Below, piece after piece: positions 1-12,349 of a stretch of 64,000 nucleotides of DNA; the first letter of the stretch is position 1; each line of letters starts with the position of its first letter. This DNA comes from Lentisphaerota bacterium (lineage in GTDB: Bacteria > Verrucomicrobiota > Kiritimatiellia > UBA8416 > JAIOPI01). The notes beneath the pieces were generated by a model, which worked only from the letters and a program-made list of their open reading frames with translations, was not told the origin of the DNA and did not search any database. Both the position numbers and the translations under genes were made by a program. The stretch covers positions 120,896 through 184,895 of the forward strand of contig JAIOPI010000028.1 in the NCBI GenBank assembly GCA_021413965.1, given 5' to 3'.

Positions 1-2424
1 TCCGTGCCGCCTCGCCCTGCGGCACCCCCTTCTCGTGGTCCTCCAGGAAGCGCAGCATGACGTGCTTGTAATACTGCTCAATGGCCTCGTCCGGCCGCTC
101 AAGCTTCTGCATGCAGCGACCAATCTTATACTCCGCCTGAAGGATCAGGTCCACCTTGGCATTCGGGTGACTTGAGGCCGCACGGTAGGCGGACATGGCG
201 GCCTCGTAGCGGGCGGGATCGTCCGAGCCGAGCATGAACCGGCAATCGCCAACGCGCAGCCACGTTTCCGGGATGAGGTCGGACTGCGGGAATCGGTTGA
301 TGACCTCCTGGAAGGCCAGGATGGCTTCCGCAAACTTGGCCAGGGCGGTCAGGGCCATGCCCTGCTCAAAGCGGGCCTCCGCAATCAACGCCCCCTGTGG
401 GAAATCCTGCAGGAGCGTGGTGAGGATTTCGTTGGCACGCAGGTAGTCTTCCGACCGCGCGGCAGCGCGCCCGGCCCAAAGCAGCGCGCGCTCAGCATCG
501 GGATCGGTCGGATGTCCCGCGTGGAACTGAAGAAACTGCCGTTCCGCTTCCGCGTACTGCCCCGCGTTGAAGGCGTGCTTGCCCAGGCCGTACTGCACGC
601 GGGCGGCATAAGCTGACCCCGGATAGCGCCCCAGGAAATCCCGGCTGCCGGCGAGCGCCTGGTCGGTCCGGCCGAGCACGTAGTCGCTCATAATCATCTG
701 GTAGCGCGCCTGCTCGGCCTCCGGGCTGCTGCCGAACTCGTTGACGACGCGGGCGAAGTCGTCATACGCCTCGGTCTGCCTCCCAAGTCGGAAATGCACG
801 AGCCCGCGCCCGAGCAGGGCCGTGGCCATGAAGGTGCCATTGGTGTAGGCACGCATGAGCGCGGAATAGGCATGGGCGGCAGCCTCGGCGTCGCCTCGCA
901 CCTCGTGCAGCTGGGCAAGGCGCAGCAAGGCCTCTTCCGCCAGCGGATCCTGCGGGAAGCGGGCGGCGAGCTTGCCGTAGGTCTCCACGGCGTCGGCGGC
1001 GTCCTCCCCCAGGGATTGGCTCTGGGCCAGCTGGTAGAGGGCCATCGGCGTCCGTTCCGACTCCGGGTACGCGTTTAGCAGCCGCTCGTAGCGCTGCGCG
1101 GCAAGTTTGTACTGCTGGTTGGCAAAGTAGGCGTCGGCAGCCTTGTAGAGGCATTCCTCGCGCTCGGCGGGTGCTGTGAATCCGGCATAGGCTTTCTCAA
1201 AGGCGGCTGCCGCCTCGGCATATCGCCCAGCCCCCTGTAACGCCCAGCCGCGCCCGCGGTGTGCCTGCGCAACGCCAACCTCGTTGGTAAACGACTCCAG
1301 GTAGAACTGGTATGCGTCCGCCGCCGCCGGAAAACGCTCGGCCTCGAGCAGCGCGCCGGCTACCGCCAGCTGGGCATCTGACGCACGCGGATCCGACGGC
1401 ACCGTCGCGACGAACTTGCGAAGCAAGTCCACGCCTTCGTCTATTTGGCCGAGATCCAGATAGAGCAGTCCCAATCGCCGGCTGCCACTCAGCATCCGCT
1501 CGCGATCCTGCGCATAGCGCAGGCCGCGCGTGAGCGCGTCGGCAGCACCATCGCGATCGCCGAGCCCGGCGCGCGCCCTCGCCAGCGCGTACCAACAGTC
1601 CGCGTTCAGATTGGGATCGCCAATCTCGGTTTTCAACAGCGGGTCCAGCAGGTTGACGGCGGCTTGCCAGTCGCGCTGCGTGATCATCACCCGGCTGCGC
1701 CAGAGAATCCCCTTCGCCCGCAGAATCGGATCCGTCGTCAGCGAATCCATGTCTTTCAGGAGCGCCACGGCTTCTGCCAGCTGACCCGCGCTGACCAGGG
1801 CCTGGCTCCACTCGAGGCGGTTAATGGCCCCTTCCAGCGTGCCGCGGTAAGCCTGGTCAAAATCGGCGAACGCCCTCAACGCGCCATTGGTATTGCCAAG
1901 CGTGAACTGGCACCATGCCGAGAGGCGCTGTGCCCGCGGCAGGTAGGCGCTGCCGGGATACGCCTTGGCGAAGTCGTCCAGCTCGTCGAGGGCCCGCCTG
2001 GCGTCTTTGGTTTCGTAGAACACCAACGCCCGCCAGAACGGGATGGCGCCCGGCGCGGCGTGGCGCATCCACCAGCGCTGTTCCTTTAGGAAATCAAGCA
2101 AGTCGGCCGTTCGGCCTTCAGCGAGCATTGTGCGCGCCAGGAGCGTGACGGCCTCGCTCGCGCGGCCCGTGGCGTGCTCGTCCTCAACAACCGACTTGAG
2201 ATATTTCTGCAGCTCCTGCTCCGCCACGGGGAACAAGCCATCCTCAAATGCGGCAGCCCCCGCCCGCCAATGCGCCTCGCGCGCCTGCTCGCGCTCGCTT
2301 GCCGCGCGTGCAGACCCCCCCGCGCTCAGCAGCGCCGCCAGTCCGGCCACAGCGAGCGCGCCGTGAAGCCGCGTCGGTGCGCGCCACCGCCAGCCCGGCC
2401 ATGCGAATCCCATCAACAGCCGCG

Positions 2425-2428
<4 letters not shown>
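1..2428 (-). CDS. Secreted/periplasmic tetratricopeptide-repeat protein (C-terminus cut by window edge)
   Basis: The minus-strand frame is open from a GTG at 2428 to the left edge, giving at least 809 residues. It starts inside the uvrA stop codon (GTGA overlap), so the two genes are probably translationally coupled; a second in-frame start is the ATG at 2413. The N-terminus has a basic segment, a hydrophobic Ala/Leu stretch and an ARA-A cleavage-like site, which suggests export. The rest is a long series of about 35-residue helical repeats with the TPR pattern (for example AEAVALLKDMDSLTTDPILR and AEAERQFLQFHAGHPTDPDA). Ala- and Gly-rich pairs such as YxLGxxxxA recur, as in the outer-membrane-lipoprotein/YbgF type of TPR. 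No catalytic domain is visible. The likely role is a periplasmic protein-interaction scaffold; no specific function can be given. Confidence 0.8.
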
Positions 2429-5259
<2,831 letters not shown>

Positions 5260-5331
5260 AGTCCCGGCCATTATGGGGGCAGGGGCGCGGTGCGGCAACG
5301 GCGATGTGCGGCCGCCATGGCGCAGCGCCAC

Positions 5332-6600
5332 TCAGGCGACGCGCACGAGGTGGAAAGTCTTCTTCCCCGAGCGCAGCACGAGCAGCCGGCCGCCAATCAC
5401 GTCGGCCGGCGACACGACCGCGCCCAGTTCGGTGACCCGACGATTGTTCAGGTAAAGCCCGCCGCTCTCGATCAGGCGGCGCGCCGCGCCGCGGCTGGCG
5501 CACAAGCCCGCCGCCTCTGCCACGCCAATCACAGGGACCCCGTCCACCGCCGCGCGGGCCATCTCGGTCGACGGCACGTCGCGAAACACGTCCAGCAGCA
5601 GGTCGGCGTCCAAGCCTTCCATGGAGTCCCCGAATAGGACCGCTGTGGCCCGTTGCGCGGCCTGCAGGCCTGCCTCGCCGTGCACCGCAAGCGTCACGGA
5701 TTCGGCCAGTTTGCGCTGCGCCGACCGCTTTTCCGGCTCCGACTGCGTGAGGCGCTCAAGCTCGGCGATCTCCTCCAGCCCGAGGAACGTGAACGTCTTC
5801 AGGTAGCGGATGACATCCGCATCGGCGCTGCGGAAAAAGAACTGATAGAAGGCATAAGGTGACGTGCGGGCCGCGCTCAAATAGACGGCATTGCCCTCGC
5901 TCTTGCCGAACTTCTGGCCATTACTGTCGCACACGAGCGGGGTTGTCAGGCCGTAGGTTTCCACGCTGCGCTGCCGGCGGATGAGGTCGATCCCCGCCGT
6001 GATGTTCCCCCACTGGTCCGAGCCTCCCAACTGTACGGTGCAGCCTTCCGCGTCGTGCAGGTGCAGAAAATCGTACGCCTGCAGCAGTTGGTAGCTGAAC
6101 TCGGTGTAGCTCATGCCGGAGGCGCTCCCGAGGCGGGCCCGAACGCTTTCGCGGCCAAGCATGGTGCCCATCCGGAAGTGCTTGCCCACGTCTCGCAGAA
6201 ATTCCAGGTAGGAGAATTTGCCCAGCCAATCGTGGTTATTGACGATTTTGGCGGGGGCCGTCGGATGGTCGAAATCGAGGAAGCGCGCCAGGTTCTCCCG
6301 GATGCCCTCGGCGTTGCGGCGAACCTCATCAACTCCCAGCAGCTGCCGCTCCTGGTCCTTGCCCGACGGGTCGCCAATCATCCCGGTGGCGCCGCCGACG
6401 AGGGCGATGACGCGGTGGCCGGCCCGCTGGCAATGTGCGAGCGTCATGACGGCCACCAGGTTCCCGGCCTGCAGGCTGGCGCTGGTGGGATCGAAGCCGG
6501 CATAGACCACGGCCGGCTTCTCCATGACGCGCGGCAGTTCCGGACTGGTCATGTCTTCCACCAGCCCGCGTGCCCTGAGAGTTTCGATGATATTCATCAT
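5332..6600 (-). CDS. tyrS: Tyrosyl-tRNA synthetase (TyrRS)
   Basis: This enzyme charges tRNA-Tyr with tyrosine. It is a 422-residue class I synthetase of the bacterial TyrS type. The catalytic core shows [14 protein letters not shown], the conserved [14 protein letters not shown], the [11 protein letters not shown] tyrosine-site motif and the KFGKS form of the KMSKS loop. A C-terminal S4 RNA-binding domain follows (from about residue 355, [16 protein letters not shown]). The class-defining HIGH motif reads QAGN, so both histidines are replaced; the rest of the active site is intact, so this looks like a lineage variant and not a dead enzyme. Two ATGs sit side by side (6600 and 6597) behind GGTGG, and either may be used. 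It is probably cotranscribed with uvrA. Confidence 0.95.
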   Translation of the reverse strand: MMNIIETLRARGLVEDMTSPELPRVMEKPAVVYAGFDPTSASLQAGNLVAVMTLAHCQRAGHRVIALVGGATGMIGDPSGKDQERQLLGVDEVRRNAEGIRENLARFLDFDHPTAPAKIVNNHDWLGKFSYLEFLRDVGKHFRMGTMLGRESVRARLGSASGMSYTEFSYQLLQAYDFLHLHDAEGCTVQLGGSDQWGNITAGIDLIRRQRSVETYGLTTPLVCDSNGQKFGKSEGNAVYLSAARTSPYAFYQFFFRSADADVIRYLKTFTFLGLEEIAELERLTQSEPEKRSAQRKLAESVTLAVHGEAGLQAAQRATAVLFGDSMEGLDADLLLDVFRDVPSTEMARAAVDGVPVIGVAEAAGLCASRGAARRLIESGGLYLNNRRVTELGAVVSPADVIGGRLLVLRSGKKTFHLVRVA

Positions 6601-6607
6601 GCCGCCA

Positions 6608-6640
6608 CCGATTACACGGAATTCACGGATAAGGAAACAC
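6608..6640. repeat. Short dispersed-type repeat (ACGGATTACACGGA family)
   Basis: The segment contains the near-repeats ATTACACGGA, ATTCACGGAT and the tail AAGGAAACACG. This resembles intergenic filler repeats common in large environmental genomes. It sits just upstream of tyrS and abuts the rpsA terminator hairpin. No ORF or functional element was seen in it. Confidence 0.35.
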
Positions 6641-6669
6641 GAAAGGCGCACCACGGGGTGCGCCTTTCG
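6640..6669 (-). terminator. Rho-independent terminator after rpsA
   Basis: There is a perfect 13-bp inverted repeat (CGAAAGGCGCACC, loop ACGG, GGTGCGCCTTTCG) starting 47 bp after the rpsA stop. On the minus strand it is followed by the T-rich tract TGTTTCCTT. The T tract is interrupted, so termination may be partial, with some read-through into tyrS. Confidence 0.65.
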
Positions 6670-6715
6670 CAACGGAACCGCGAAGCCCGGGGGTCACCCG
6701 GGCGGGAGCGATTCC

Positions 6716-8515
6716 CTACTCTTCATCCTCGTCGTCGCGGGGATTCCGGCGCTTGTCCTTGTCCTTGTTCTGGCCCGGCTTCCATTCCTCGCCGCCGCCC
6801 AAGGCCTCGTCGAACGCACCGGCCAGGTCGACCATGTCCTCGCCACGGCGCAGACCTTCAACCAGGTCGTCGCGCTGGCGCATAAACTCGTCGTCCGGCA
6901 TCTTGGCAGCCTTGATGCTCAGCCCGATCCGCCGCTCGGCGCGATCAATGCGCATGATGCGCGCTTCGATCTCGTCGCCGACGTTGAGCACGTCCTTGAC
7001 CTTCTCCACGCGATCATCGCTGATCTGCGAGATGTGGACGAGCCCGTCCACGCCCTCTTCGATTTCGACGAAAGCGCCGAAGGATGCCACCTTGGTGACC
7101 TTGCCCTTGACGATCTTGCCGACCTCAAAGCGCGAGAGGATGACGTTCCAGGGATCGTCCTGCGCCTGCTTCAGCCCGAGGCTGATGCGGTTGTTGCTCG
7201 GATCGACTTCCAGTACGACGGCTTCCACTTCGTCGGCCTTGTTCAGGAGTTCCGACGGGTGGTTGATCTTGCGCGTCCATGACATATCCGAGATGTGGAT
7301 CATGCCATCGATGCCGTCTTCCAGCTCCACGAAAGCGCCGTAGGACGTGAAGTTGCGCACGGTACCCTTGACGCGCGACCCCACGGGGTAGCGCTCTTGA
7401 ACGGTGTCCCAGGGATTATCCGCGGTCTGCCGCACGCCCAGCGCGATCTTCTGCTCGGTCTTGTTGATGCTGAGCACGACCACGTCCACGTCCTGGCCCA
7501 CGGCCAGCACGTCGGAGGCACGGGCGATGCGGCGCGTCCACGACAGTTCGGACACGTGCACCAGGCCTTCGACGCCGCGCTCGATTTCGACGAACGCGCC
7601 GTACGGGACCAGGTTGACGACCTTGCCGCGCAGTCGGCTGCCCACGGGGTACTTGTTCTCGATGTCGTCCCACGGATTCGGCAGCGCCTGCTTCAGGCCC
7701 AGGGACACGCGCTCGCGGTCCTGGTCGACCTCGAGGATCATGACCTCGAGTTCCTGGCCCACGGCCACCATTTCCGACGGGTGCTTGATACGGCCCCAGC
7801 TCATATCCGTGATGTGGAGCAGGCCGTCGAGCCCGTCCAAGTCCACGAACACGCCGAAGTCGGTGATGTTCTTGACGCGGCCCTTGCGCTTCTGGCCGAC
7901 TTCGATCGTCGTCATCAGGCGCTTCTTCTTGTCGCGCAGCCGCTCTTCGAGCAATTCGCGGCGCGAGAGGATGATGTTCTTCCGCTCGGAGCTGATCTTG
8001 ATGATCTTGAACTCGTAGCGGTTGCCGATCAGCGCGTCGGTGTTGCGCACCGGGACCACGTCGATCTGTGAGCCGGGCAGGAACGCTTCCACGCCGTCGA
8101 CGTCGACGATCAAGCCGCCACGCACGCGGGACTTGATGACGCCCTCGGCCATGCTGCCTTCCTGGTACTTGTGCAGCATGCCTTCCCAGCGGAGCTGCTC
8201 GTCGGCGCGCTCCTTGCTGAGAATAACCATGCCGTCGTCGTCCTCGATCTGGGAGAGCAGGACGCTCAGGCTGTCGCCGGGCTTGACGGCGGTGATGTCT
8301 GCAAATTCGTGCGCCGGGATGACGCCTTCAGACTTGTAGCCGATATCAACGAGGACTTCGTTGCTGCGAACTTCGAGGACCTTGCCGGGAACAATGGATC
8401 CCTCGACGAAGTCCTTCATGGTCTGCTCGTAGAGCTTGGCCAGTTCCGCCTTGTCGTCCTCGGTGAACTTGCTCAGGTCAAAGTCTACGTGCCGTTTTTG
8501 TGTTTGTTGTTCCAT
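6716..8515 (-). CDS. rpsA: 30S ribosomal protein S1
   Basis: This protein helps bind and unfold mRNA on the 30S subunit. The 599-residue protein contains six S1 (OB-fold) repeats, as in the proteobacterial-type S1. They start at approximately VEGSIVPGKVLEVRSNEV, GSMAEGVIKSRVRGG, GQKRKGRVKNITDFGVFVD, GSRLRGKVVNLVPYGAF, GSRVKGTVRNFTSYGAF and GKIVKGKVTKVASFGAF. The first two are the divergent ribosome-binding type. The C-terminus is a low-complexity acidic/basic tail (KDKDKRRNPRDDEDEE). The start is the ATG at 8515 (MEQQTQKRHVDF), preceded by GGGG at a suitable distance; the frame is open further upstream but that part is arginine-rich and not S1-like. It has its own promoter candidate and a downstream terminator, so it is probably monocistronic. 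Confidence 0.96.
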   Translation of the reverse strand: MEQQTQKRHVDFDLSKFTEDDKAELAKLYEQTMKDFVEGSIVPGKVLEVRSNEVLVDIGYKSEGVIPAHEFADITAVKPGDSLSVLLSQIEDDDGMVILSKERADEQLRWEGMLHKYQEGSMAEGVIKSRVRGGLIVDVDGVEAFLPGSQIDVVPVRNTDALIGNRYEFKIIKISSERKNIILSRRELLEERLRDKKKRLMTTIEVGQKRKGRVKNITDFGVFVDLDGLDGLLHITDMSWGRIKHPSEMVAVGQELEVMILEVDQDRERVSLGLKQALPNPWDDIENKYPVGSRLRGKVVNLVPYGAFVEIERGVEGLVHVSELSWTRRIARASDVLAVGQDVDVVVLSINKTEQKIALGVRQTADNPWDTVQERYPVGSRVKGTVRNFTSYGAFVELEDGIDGMIHISDMSWTRKINHPSELLNKADEVEAVVLEVDPSNNRISLGLKQAQDDPWNVILSRFEVGKIVKGKVTKVASFGAFVEIEEGVDGLVHISQISDDRVEKVKDVLNVGDEIEARIMRIDRAERRIGLSIKAAKMPDDEFMRQRDDLVEGLRRGEDMVDLAGAFDEALGGGEEWKPGQNKDKDKRRNPRDDEDEE

Positions 8516-8592
8516 AATACCCCAATGACGTCCAACTTGCGCCTTCATCCCCAACCCCGAGGCCGGGAGGCCGCAAATTTCGCGAAGGGGTA

Positions 8593-8621
8593 AGGATACG
8601 CGGCCACGCCCTCTCCTACAA
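8593..8621 (-). promoter_or_regulatory. Candidate sigma-70 promoter for rpsA
   Basis: On the minus strand there is TTGTAG, a 17-bp spacer and TATCCT, ending 78 bp before the rpsA ATG. The leader between it and the gene has a GC-rich inverted repeat around GGCCTCCCGGCC. Autoregulatory leaders are known for rpsA in other bacteria; whether this one acts that way is unknown. Confidence 0.45.
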
Positions 8622-8786
8622 GCGCTTTCTCGACTAATGCAACGTGTTGGCAATCAGCCGATTACGCAACGCAAAGCAATCGATGGAGGGTGCAAGGGGA
8701 TGCAGATGGGGCGGTTGCCGGCACCGCCAGCCTGGTGATTCCCGCTCTAGCCACGGCCCGCCTGCCCGCGGATCTGCGCACGGAAA

Positions 8787-10259
8787 CTACTGGGCGGGTG
8801 CCGACGCTGGCGCGGGGGCATTCGTGGCGGAGCCCGTGGCGGCTGGCTTTTCATGGCCGAAGAGTCCGCGCACAAGTTTGCCCACCGGCGTGAAACGGTC
8901 CACGTCCCGCACGCTGATGAGGAGGATCAGCCCGATCAGCAGGAAGGCAAAGGCATTGACCAAGGCGCTGACCAGCTTCGGATGCATGGGCTTGCGGCGG
9001 ATCATCTCGTAGAGCGAAAAGCAGATATGGCCCCCATCCAGCACCGGAATCGGCAGAAGGTTGATGATGGCGAGGTTGATGTTCAGCAGGCCCGTGAACC
9101 AGATCGCCAGCATCGGGCTGGTCTTCACGATGTACCAGTAGCTCACCAGAATCGCTACGGGCCCCCCCACGGCGGTCGAGGCGGCCTTGGCCTGTTTGGG
9201 TGTGGTCAGCGCCTCCAGGAAGCGGAAAATCAGCAGGGCGTGACTCTTGATTTGTTCGAGCGGGCGCGGGCGGACCACCGTGTCGTGTTCCACGGCCACG
9301 AGGTTGAATTCGACGCCAATCCGCACCCGCCCTTCCGGATCCTTCGCGGGCGTGACATTCAGCGTGAGCAACTGCACGCCCTCCGGGCCTTCGCGTCGCA
9401 CGACGATATCGTCGGGACGCCCCTCCGAAGCCTGCACCAGCTGAATCAGATGTCCGCGACTGAAGACGTCCTGTCCGGCAAACTTCACGATGACGTCGCC
9501 CTGCTTGATGCCGGCCTTGCCGGCGGCCATGGCGGGATCAGCGCGCTGCACGAGGCACAGGCTCGGTCCATCGACGCCGGGCAATTGCTGCGCCCCGAGC
9601 GCCCCCTTCTCCGTGGCAACCGAAATGGTGCGTTCCTCGCCGGCGGCCGTGCGTACACGCAGCTCGACCATCTGGTGATAGACGACCTCCATGGGCACGT
9701 CGCTCCACTTGTGGACGGGCACGCCATTGACGGACAGAATGGTGTCCCCCACCCTCAGCCCGGCCTCATAGGCGGCGCCCTTGGTGTCGACGAACCCGAC
9801 CAGGCTGCTGCGCTCGGCTGGCCCCGCGGGCATGCCGATCAGGTAGACGGCCCAGGCCATGATGAACGCCAGGATCACATTGCCGACGGCACCGGCGACG
9901 GAGACGAGGATCTTCTTCCACGGCGCAATGGCCGGCAGATTGGGCAGGCTGGCTTCCGCGGGGCTGGCGCCCGTTTCGGCTGCCCCCTGGATACGGCTCA
10001 TGCCGGACGGGTCGAGTTGGGGCAAGGCCACGTAGCCGCCGATCGGGAAAATGCCGATCTTATAGATGACGCCGCCGTACGTGCGCTTCCAGATCGCCGG
10101 CCCGAACCCGATGGCAAAGGTGTCCACCTGCAGGCCGCACCAGCGGGCGACGAGATAGTGCCCGAGTTCGTGAATGAAGATGCTGACGCCGAAGAACGCC
10201 GCCAGCAGCACGCCCGTCCACACGTTACCAAGCAGCTCAAGAATCAAGTTCATTGCCAT
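8787..10259 (-). CDS. rseP: RseP-family site-2 zinc metalloprotease
   Basis: This is an intramembrane protease (M50 family) that cuts transmembrane regulators and leftover signal peptides in the inner membrane. It has 490 residues. The first transmembrane helix carries the zinc-binding HELGH motif (about residues 30-34). The second metal-site motif is NLLPIPVLDGGH near the C-terminus. Two PDZ domains lie between them in the periplasmic region (around residues 160-250 and 250-330; GLRVGDTILSVNGVPV and AGIKQGDVIVKFAGQDV). The usual four membrane helices can be seen. The C-terminal tail is Ala/Pro-rich. The neighbours cdsA and uppS are the usual partners, but dxr, often found between cdsA and rseP, is absent. 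An alternative start is ATG 10253. Confidence 0.93.
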   Translation of the reverse strand: MAMNLILELLGNVWTGVLLAAFFGVSIFIHELGHYLVARWCGLQVDTFAIGFGPAIWKRTYGGVIYKIGIFPIGGYVALPQLDPSGMSRIQGAAETGASPAEASLPNLPAIAPWKKILVSVAGAVGNVILAFIMAWAVYLIGMPAGPAERSSLVGFVDTKGAAYEAGLRVGDTILSVNGVPVHKWSDVPMEVVYHQMVELRVRTAAGEERTISVATEKGALGAQQLPGVDGPSLCLVQRADPAMAAGKAGIKQGDVIVKFAGQDVFSRGHLIQLVQASEGRPDDIVVRREGPEGVQLLTLNVTPAKDPEGRVRIGVEFNLVAVEHDTVVRPRPLEQIKSHALLIFRFLEALTTPKQAKAASTAVGGPVAILVSYWYIVKTSPMLAIWFTGLLNINLAIINLLPIPVLDGGHICFSLYEMIRRKPMHPKLVSALVNAFAFLLIGLILLISVRDVDRFTPVGKLVRGLFGHEKPAATGSATNAPAPASAPAQ

Positions 10260-10400
10260 GAATATCGGATCGAATCATGCGCCACCACGGCAGAAACGGG
10301 CTTGCAGGGGCATGCCCTGAGATCGGACCGGCACGTCCGTGTCACCGTGCGATCCGTGGGTATCTCCGGGTACAGCGCCAACGCAGCCCGCGCCGCGCGC

Positions 10401-11273
10401 TTAGAGAAACACCCGGGCGTAAAGGTACATGACGGGCGCGCCGAAAAGCAAGCTATCCAGAACGTCAAGCAGCCCGCCCATGCCCGGAATGGATGCACTC
10501 GAGTCTTTGGCCCCCGTGGAGCGCTTGATCAGCGACTCGAACAAATCCCCGATGACCCCGACGACGGACAACAGAGCGCCCAGGATCACGACATCAAGCG
10601 GATGGAGGCTAACGGCACCGATATGGCCGCGGGTGAAATGGTAGAACATGAAGCTGGCAAAGATCGAGGTCGCGATGCCGCCGGCAAGGCCTTCCCAGGT
10701 CTTGCCAGGCGAAATCCGCGGGAACAGCTTGTGACGTCCGAAGCGCATGCCGACGAAGTAGGCACCGATGTCCGCTGACTTGGTGACCACCACGAAATAG
10801 AAGATGAGCAGGCGGCCGGTGGTGCTGAGCGGCGACCACAGGGAGTGGCCTTCCCAGGCAAACGCCAGGCGCGTGAAATAGTTCAGGAAATACGGCACAT
10901 ACAGGACACCCAGCAGCGTGCAGCCCAGCGTCTCAAGCGGCTTGGGATTGTTCTTCTGCGGAAACTGGCGGACAAAGACCGCGGACAGCGTCAGCAGCAG
11001 TACGGCATTTTCCCATGTGTACCGGGTGGCGACCTGGCCAATCGAGGTGCACGACGCAAAAAAGGTTGCCGAAATCATCGCCGATCCGGAAATCAATCCC
11101 AGAACGCGGAAGACCGGGATGCCACCGCGGTTGAGCAGTGCGTAGAACTCCAGCTGGGCAAGCCCGGAGACGACGAGCAGCAGAACCCAGATGTAGATGG
11201 CCGGCAGGAAAATGCCCGCCAGCGCCGGCGCCAGAGCCAGAATGGTGCCGCTCATGAGCCGGTGCTTCAGCAT
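10401..11273 (-). CDS. cdsA: Phosphatidate cytidylyltransferase (CDP-diglyceride synthase)
   Basis: This enzyme makes CDP-diacylglycerol from phosphatidic acid and CTP, the branch point of phospholipid synthesis in the inner membrane. The 290-residue protein has about eight hydrophobic segments. It carries the CdsA signature near the C-terminus (KRSTGAKDSSASIPGMGGLL followed by DxxDSLL) and the conserved SPGKTWEGLAGG motif. The ATG is preceded by GGAG at a 6-base spacing. It lies between uppS (117 bp upstream) and rseP (141 bp downstream) on the same strand, the classical envelope-lipid gene order. Confidence 0.95.
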   Translation of the reverse strand: MLKHRLMSGTILALAPALAGIFLPAIYIWVLLLVVSGLAQLEFYALLNRGGIPVFRVLGLISGSAMISATFFASCTSIGQVATRYTWENAVLLLTLSAVFVRQFPQKNNPKPLETLGCTLLGVLYVPYFLNYFTRLAFAWEGHSLWSPLSTTGRLLIFYFVVVTKSADIGAYFVGMRFGRHKLFPRISPGKTWEGLAGGIATSIFASFMFYHFTRGHIGAVSLHPLDVVILGALLSVVGVIGDLFESLIKRSTGAKDSSASIPGMGGLLDVLDSLLFGAPVMYLYARVFL

Positions 11274-11390
11274 GCGAAACTCCGCACGCTGACGAGCGCA
11301 CGCTCACCGTTCACCAGCGCCTCAGGCGGGCGCGTGCTGCGTGTCACGCCAGGCGCTGGCCGTGGATCGGATGAACGGCCAGCCCCGCCC

Positions 11391-12143
11391 TCAGCGACCG
11401 GCATGCTTCACCTCCGGAATCGTATCGCGGTCCTTCGTGTCGCCGAAGCGGCGGTGGCGGTGGCTGTACGCTTCCATGGCCTTGGCGAACTCGGGTTCGC
11501 GGAAATCCGGCCAGAGGACGTTGGTCACATAGAGCTCGGTGTAGGCGATCTGCCAAAGCAGGAAATTGCTCAGCCTCATTTCCCCGCTCGTGCGGATGAG
11601 CAGATCCGGATCGGGAATATCAGGCGCGTAAAGGTGGGCGCCGATGGTGCGCTCATCGATGGCGTCGGGCGCCAGGCGTCCGGCCTCAACATCCCGGGCA
11701 ATGGCGCGCACAGCATGGGCAAGCTCGGCCCGCCCGCCGTAGCTCAGGGCCAGTATGAGCTGTCCGGAATCGTAGGACGCCGTGGCCTTGGTGACCCGGG
11801 AGAGCCCATGCTGCACCGGCAAGGGCAGGTCGTGTACGCGGCCGATGACCCGCAGGCGCACGCGGTTCTCGTGCAGTTCGTGTTCGCGTTCCTGCAGGAA
11901 CTTCCGCAGGAGCCGCATCAGGCCGCGGATTTCCATGCGCGGACGGACCCAGTTCTCCACGCTGAATGCATAGAGCGTGAGGTAATGCACGCCCACTTCG
12001 CGGCAAGCCCGGATGACCGCCCGTACGGATTCCGCGCCTTCCTCATGGCCGCGAAGGCGCGGCAGCCCGCGCTGATTGGCCCAGCGCCCATTACCGTCCA
12101 TGATGATCGCCACGTGCCGGGGAATTTTGGGTAAGTCGGACAT
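11391..12143 (-). CDS. uppS: Isoprenyl (undecaprenyl) diphosphate synthase
   Basis: This is a cis-prenyltransferase that makes the undecaprenyl diphosphate carrier lipid for cell-wall and surface-glycan synthesis, in the cytoplasm at the membrane face. Its 250 residues match the family. Key motifs are HVAIIMDGNGRWA (catalytic Asp), GHEEGAESVR, the LYAFSVENW substrate loop and the C-terminal DLLIRTSGEMRLSNFLLWQ with PDFRE. It is the first gene of the uppS-cdsA-rseP group. No strong ribosome-binding site precedes the ATG. Confidence 0.96.
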   Translation of the reverse strand: MSDLPKIPRHVAIIMDGNGRWANQRGLPRLRGHEEGAESVRAVIRACREVGVHYLTLYAFSVENWVRPRMEIRGLMRLLRKFLQEREHELHENRVRLRVIGRVHDLPLPVQHGLSRVTKATASYDSGQLILALSYGGRAELAHAVRAIARDVEAGRLAPDAIDERTIGAHLYAPDIPDPDLLIRTSGEMRLSNFLLWQIAYTELYVTNVLWPDFREPEFAKAMEAYSHRHRRFGDTKDRDTIPEVKHAGR

Positions 12144-12180
12144 AGGAGGGGACGCAGGGTTCAGGGCTCAAGGCTCTGGG

Positions 12181-12260
12181 GGGGATGCGAAAACGTCGAA
12201 CATCCAACGCTCAACATCCAGCTTCGAACGTCGAGTTGGATGAGATTCGAATACGGGAGG
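12181..12260. repeat. Degenerate short-motif repeat in the purA-uppS gap
   Basis: The 206-bp gap between purA and uppS holds loosely repeated units of the type CGAACATCCAAC / CTCAACATCCAG / CGAACGTCGAGTTGGA. Similar strings recur between genes in many environmental genomes. No gene or terminator is evident here. Confidence 0.3.
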
Positions 12261-12349
12261 CTTGCACTCATAGAGGCATGATGACGTTAACATGATGGTT
12301 AGGACAAACGGCAGCCGGCCTGAACCCCGAACGCTTCTGTCTCCCTCTC

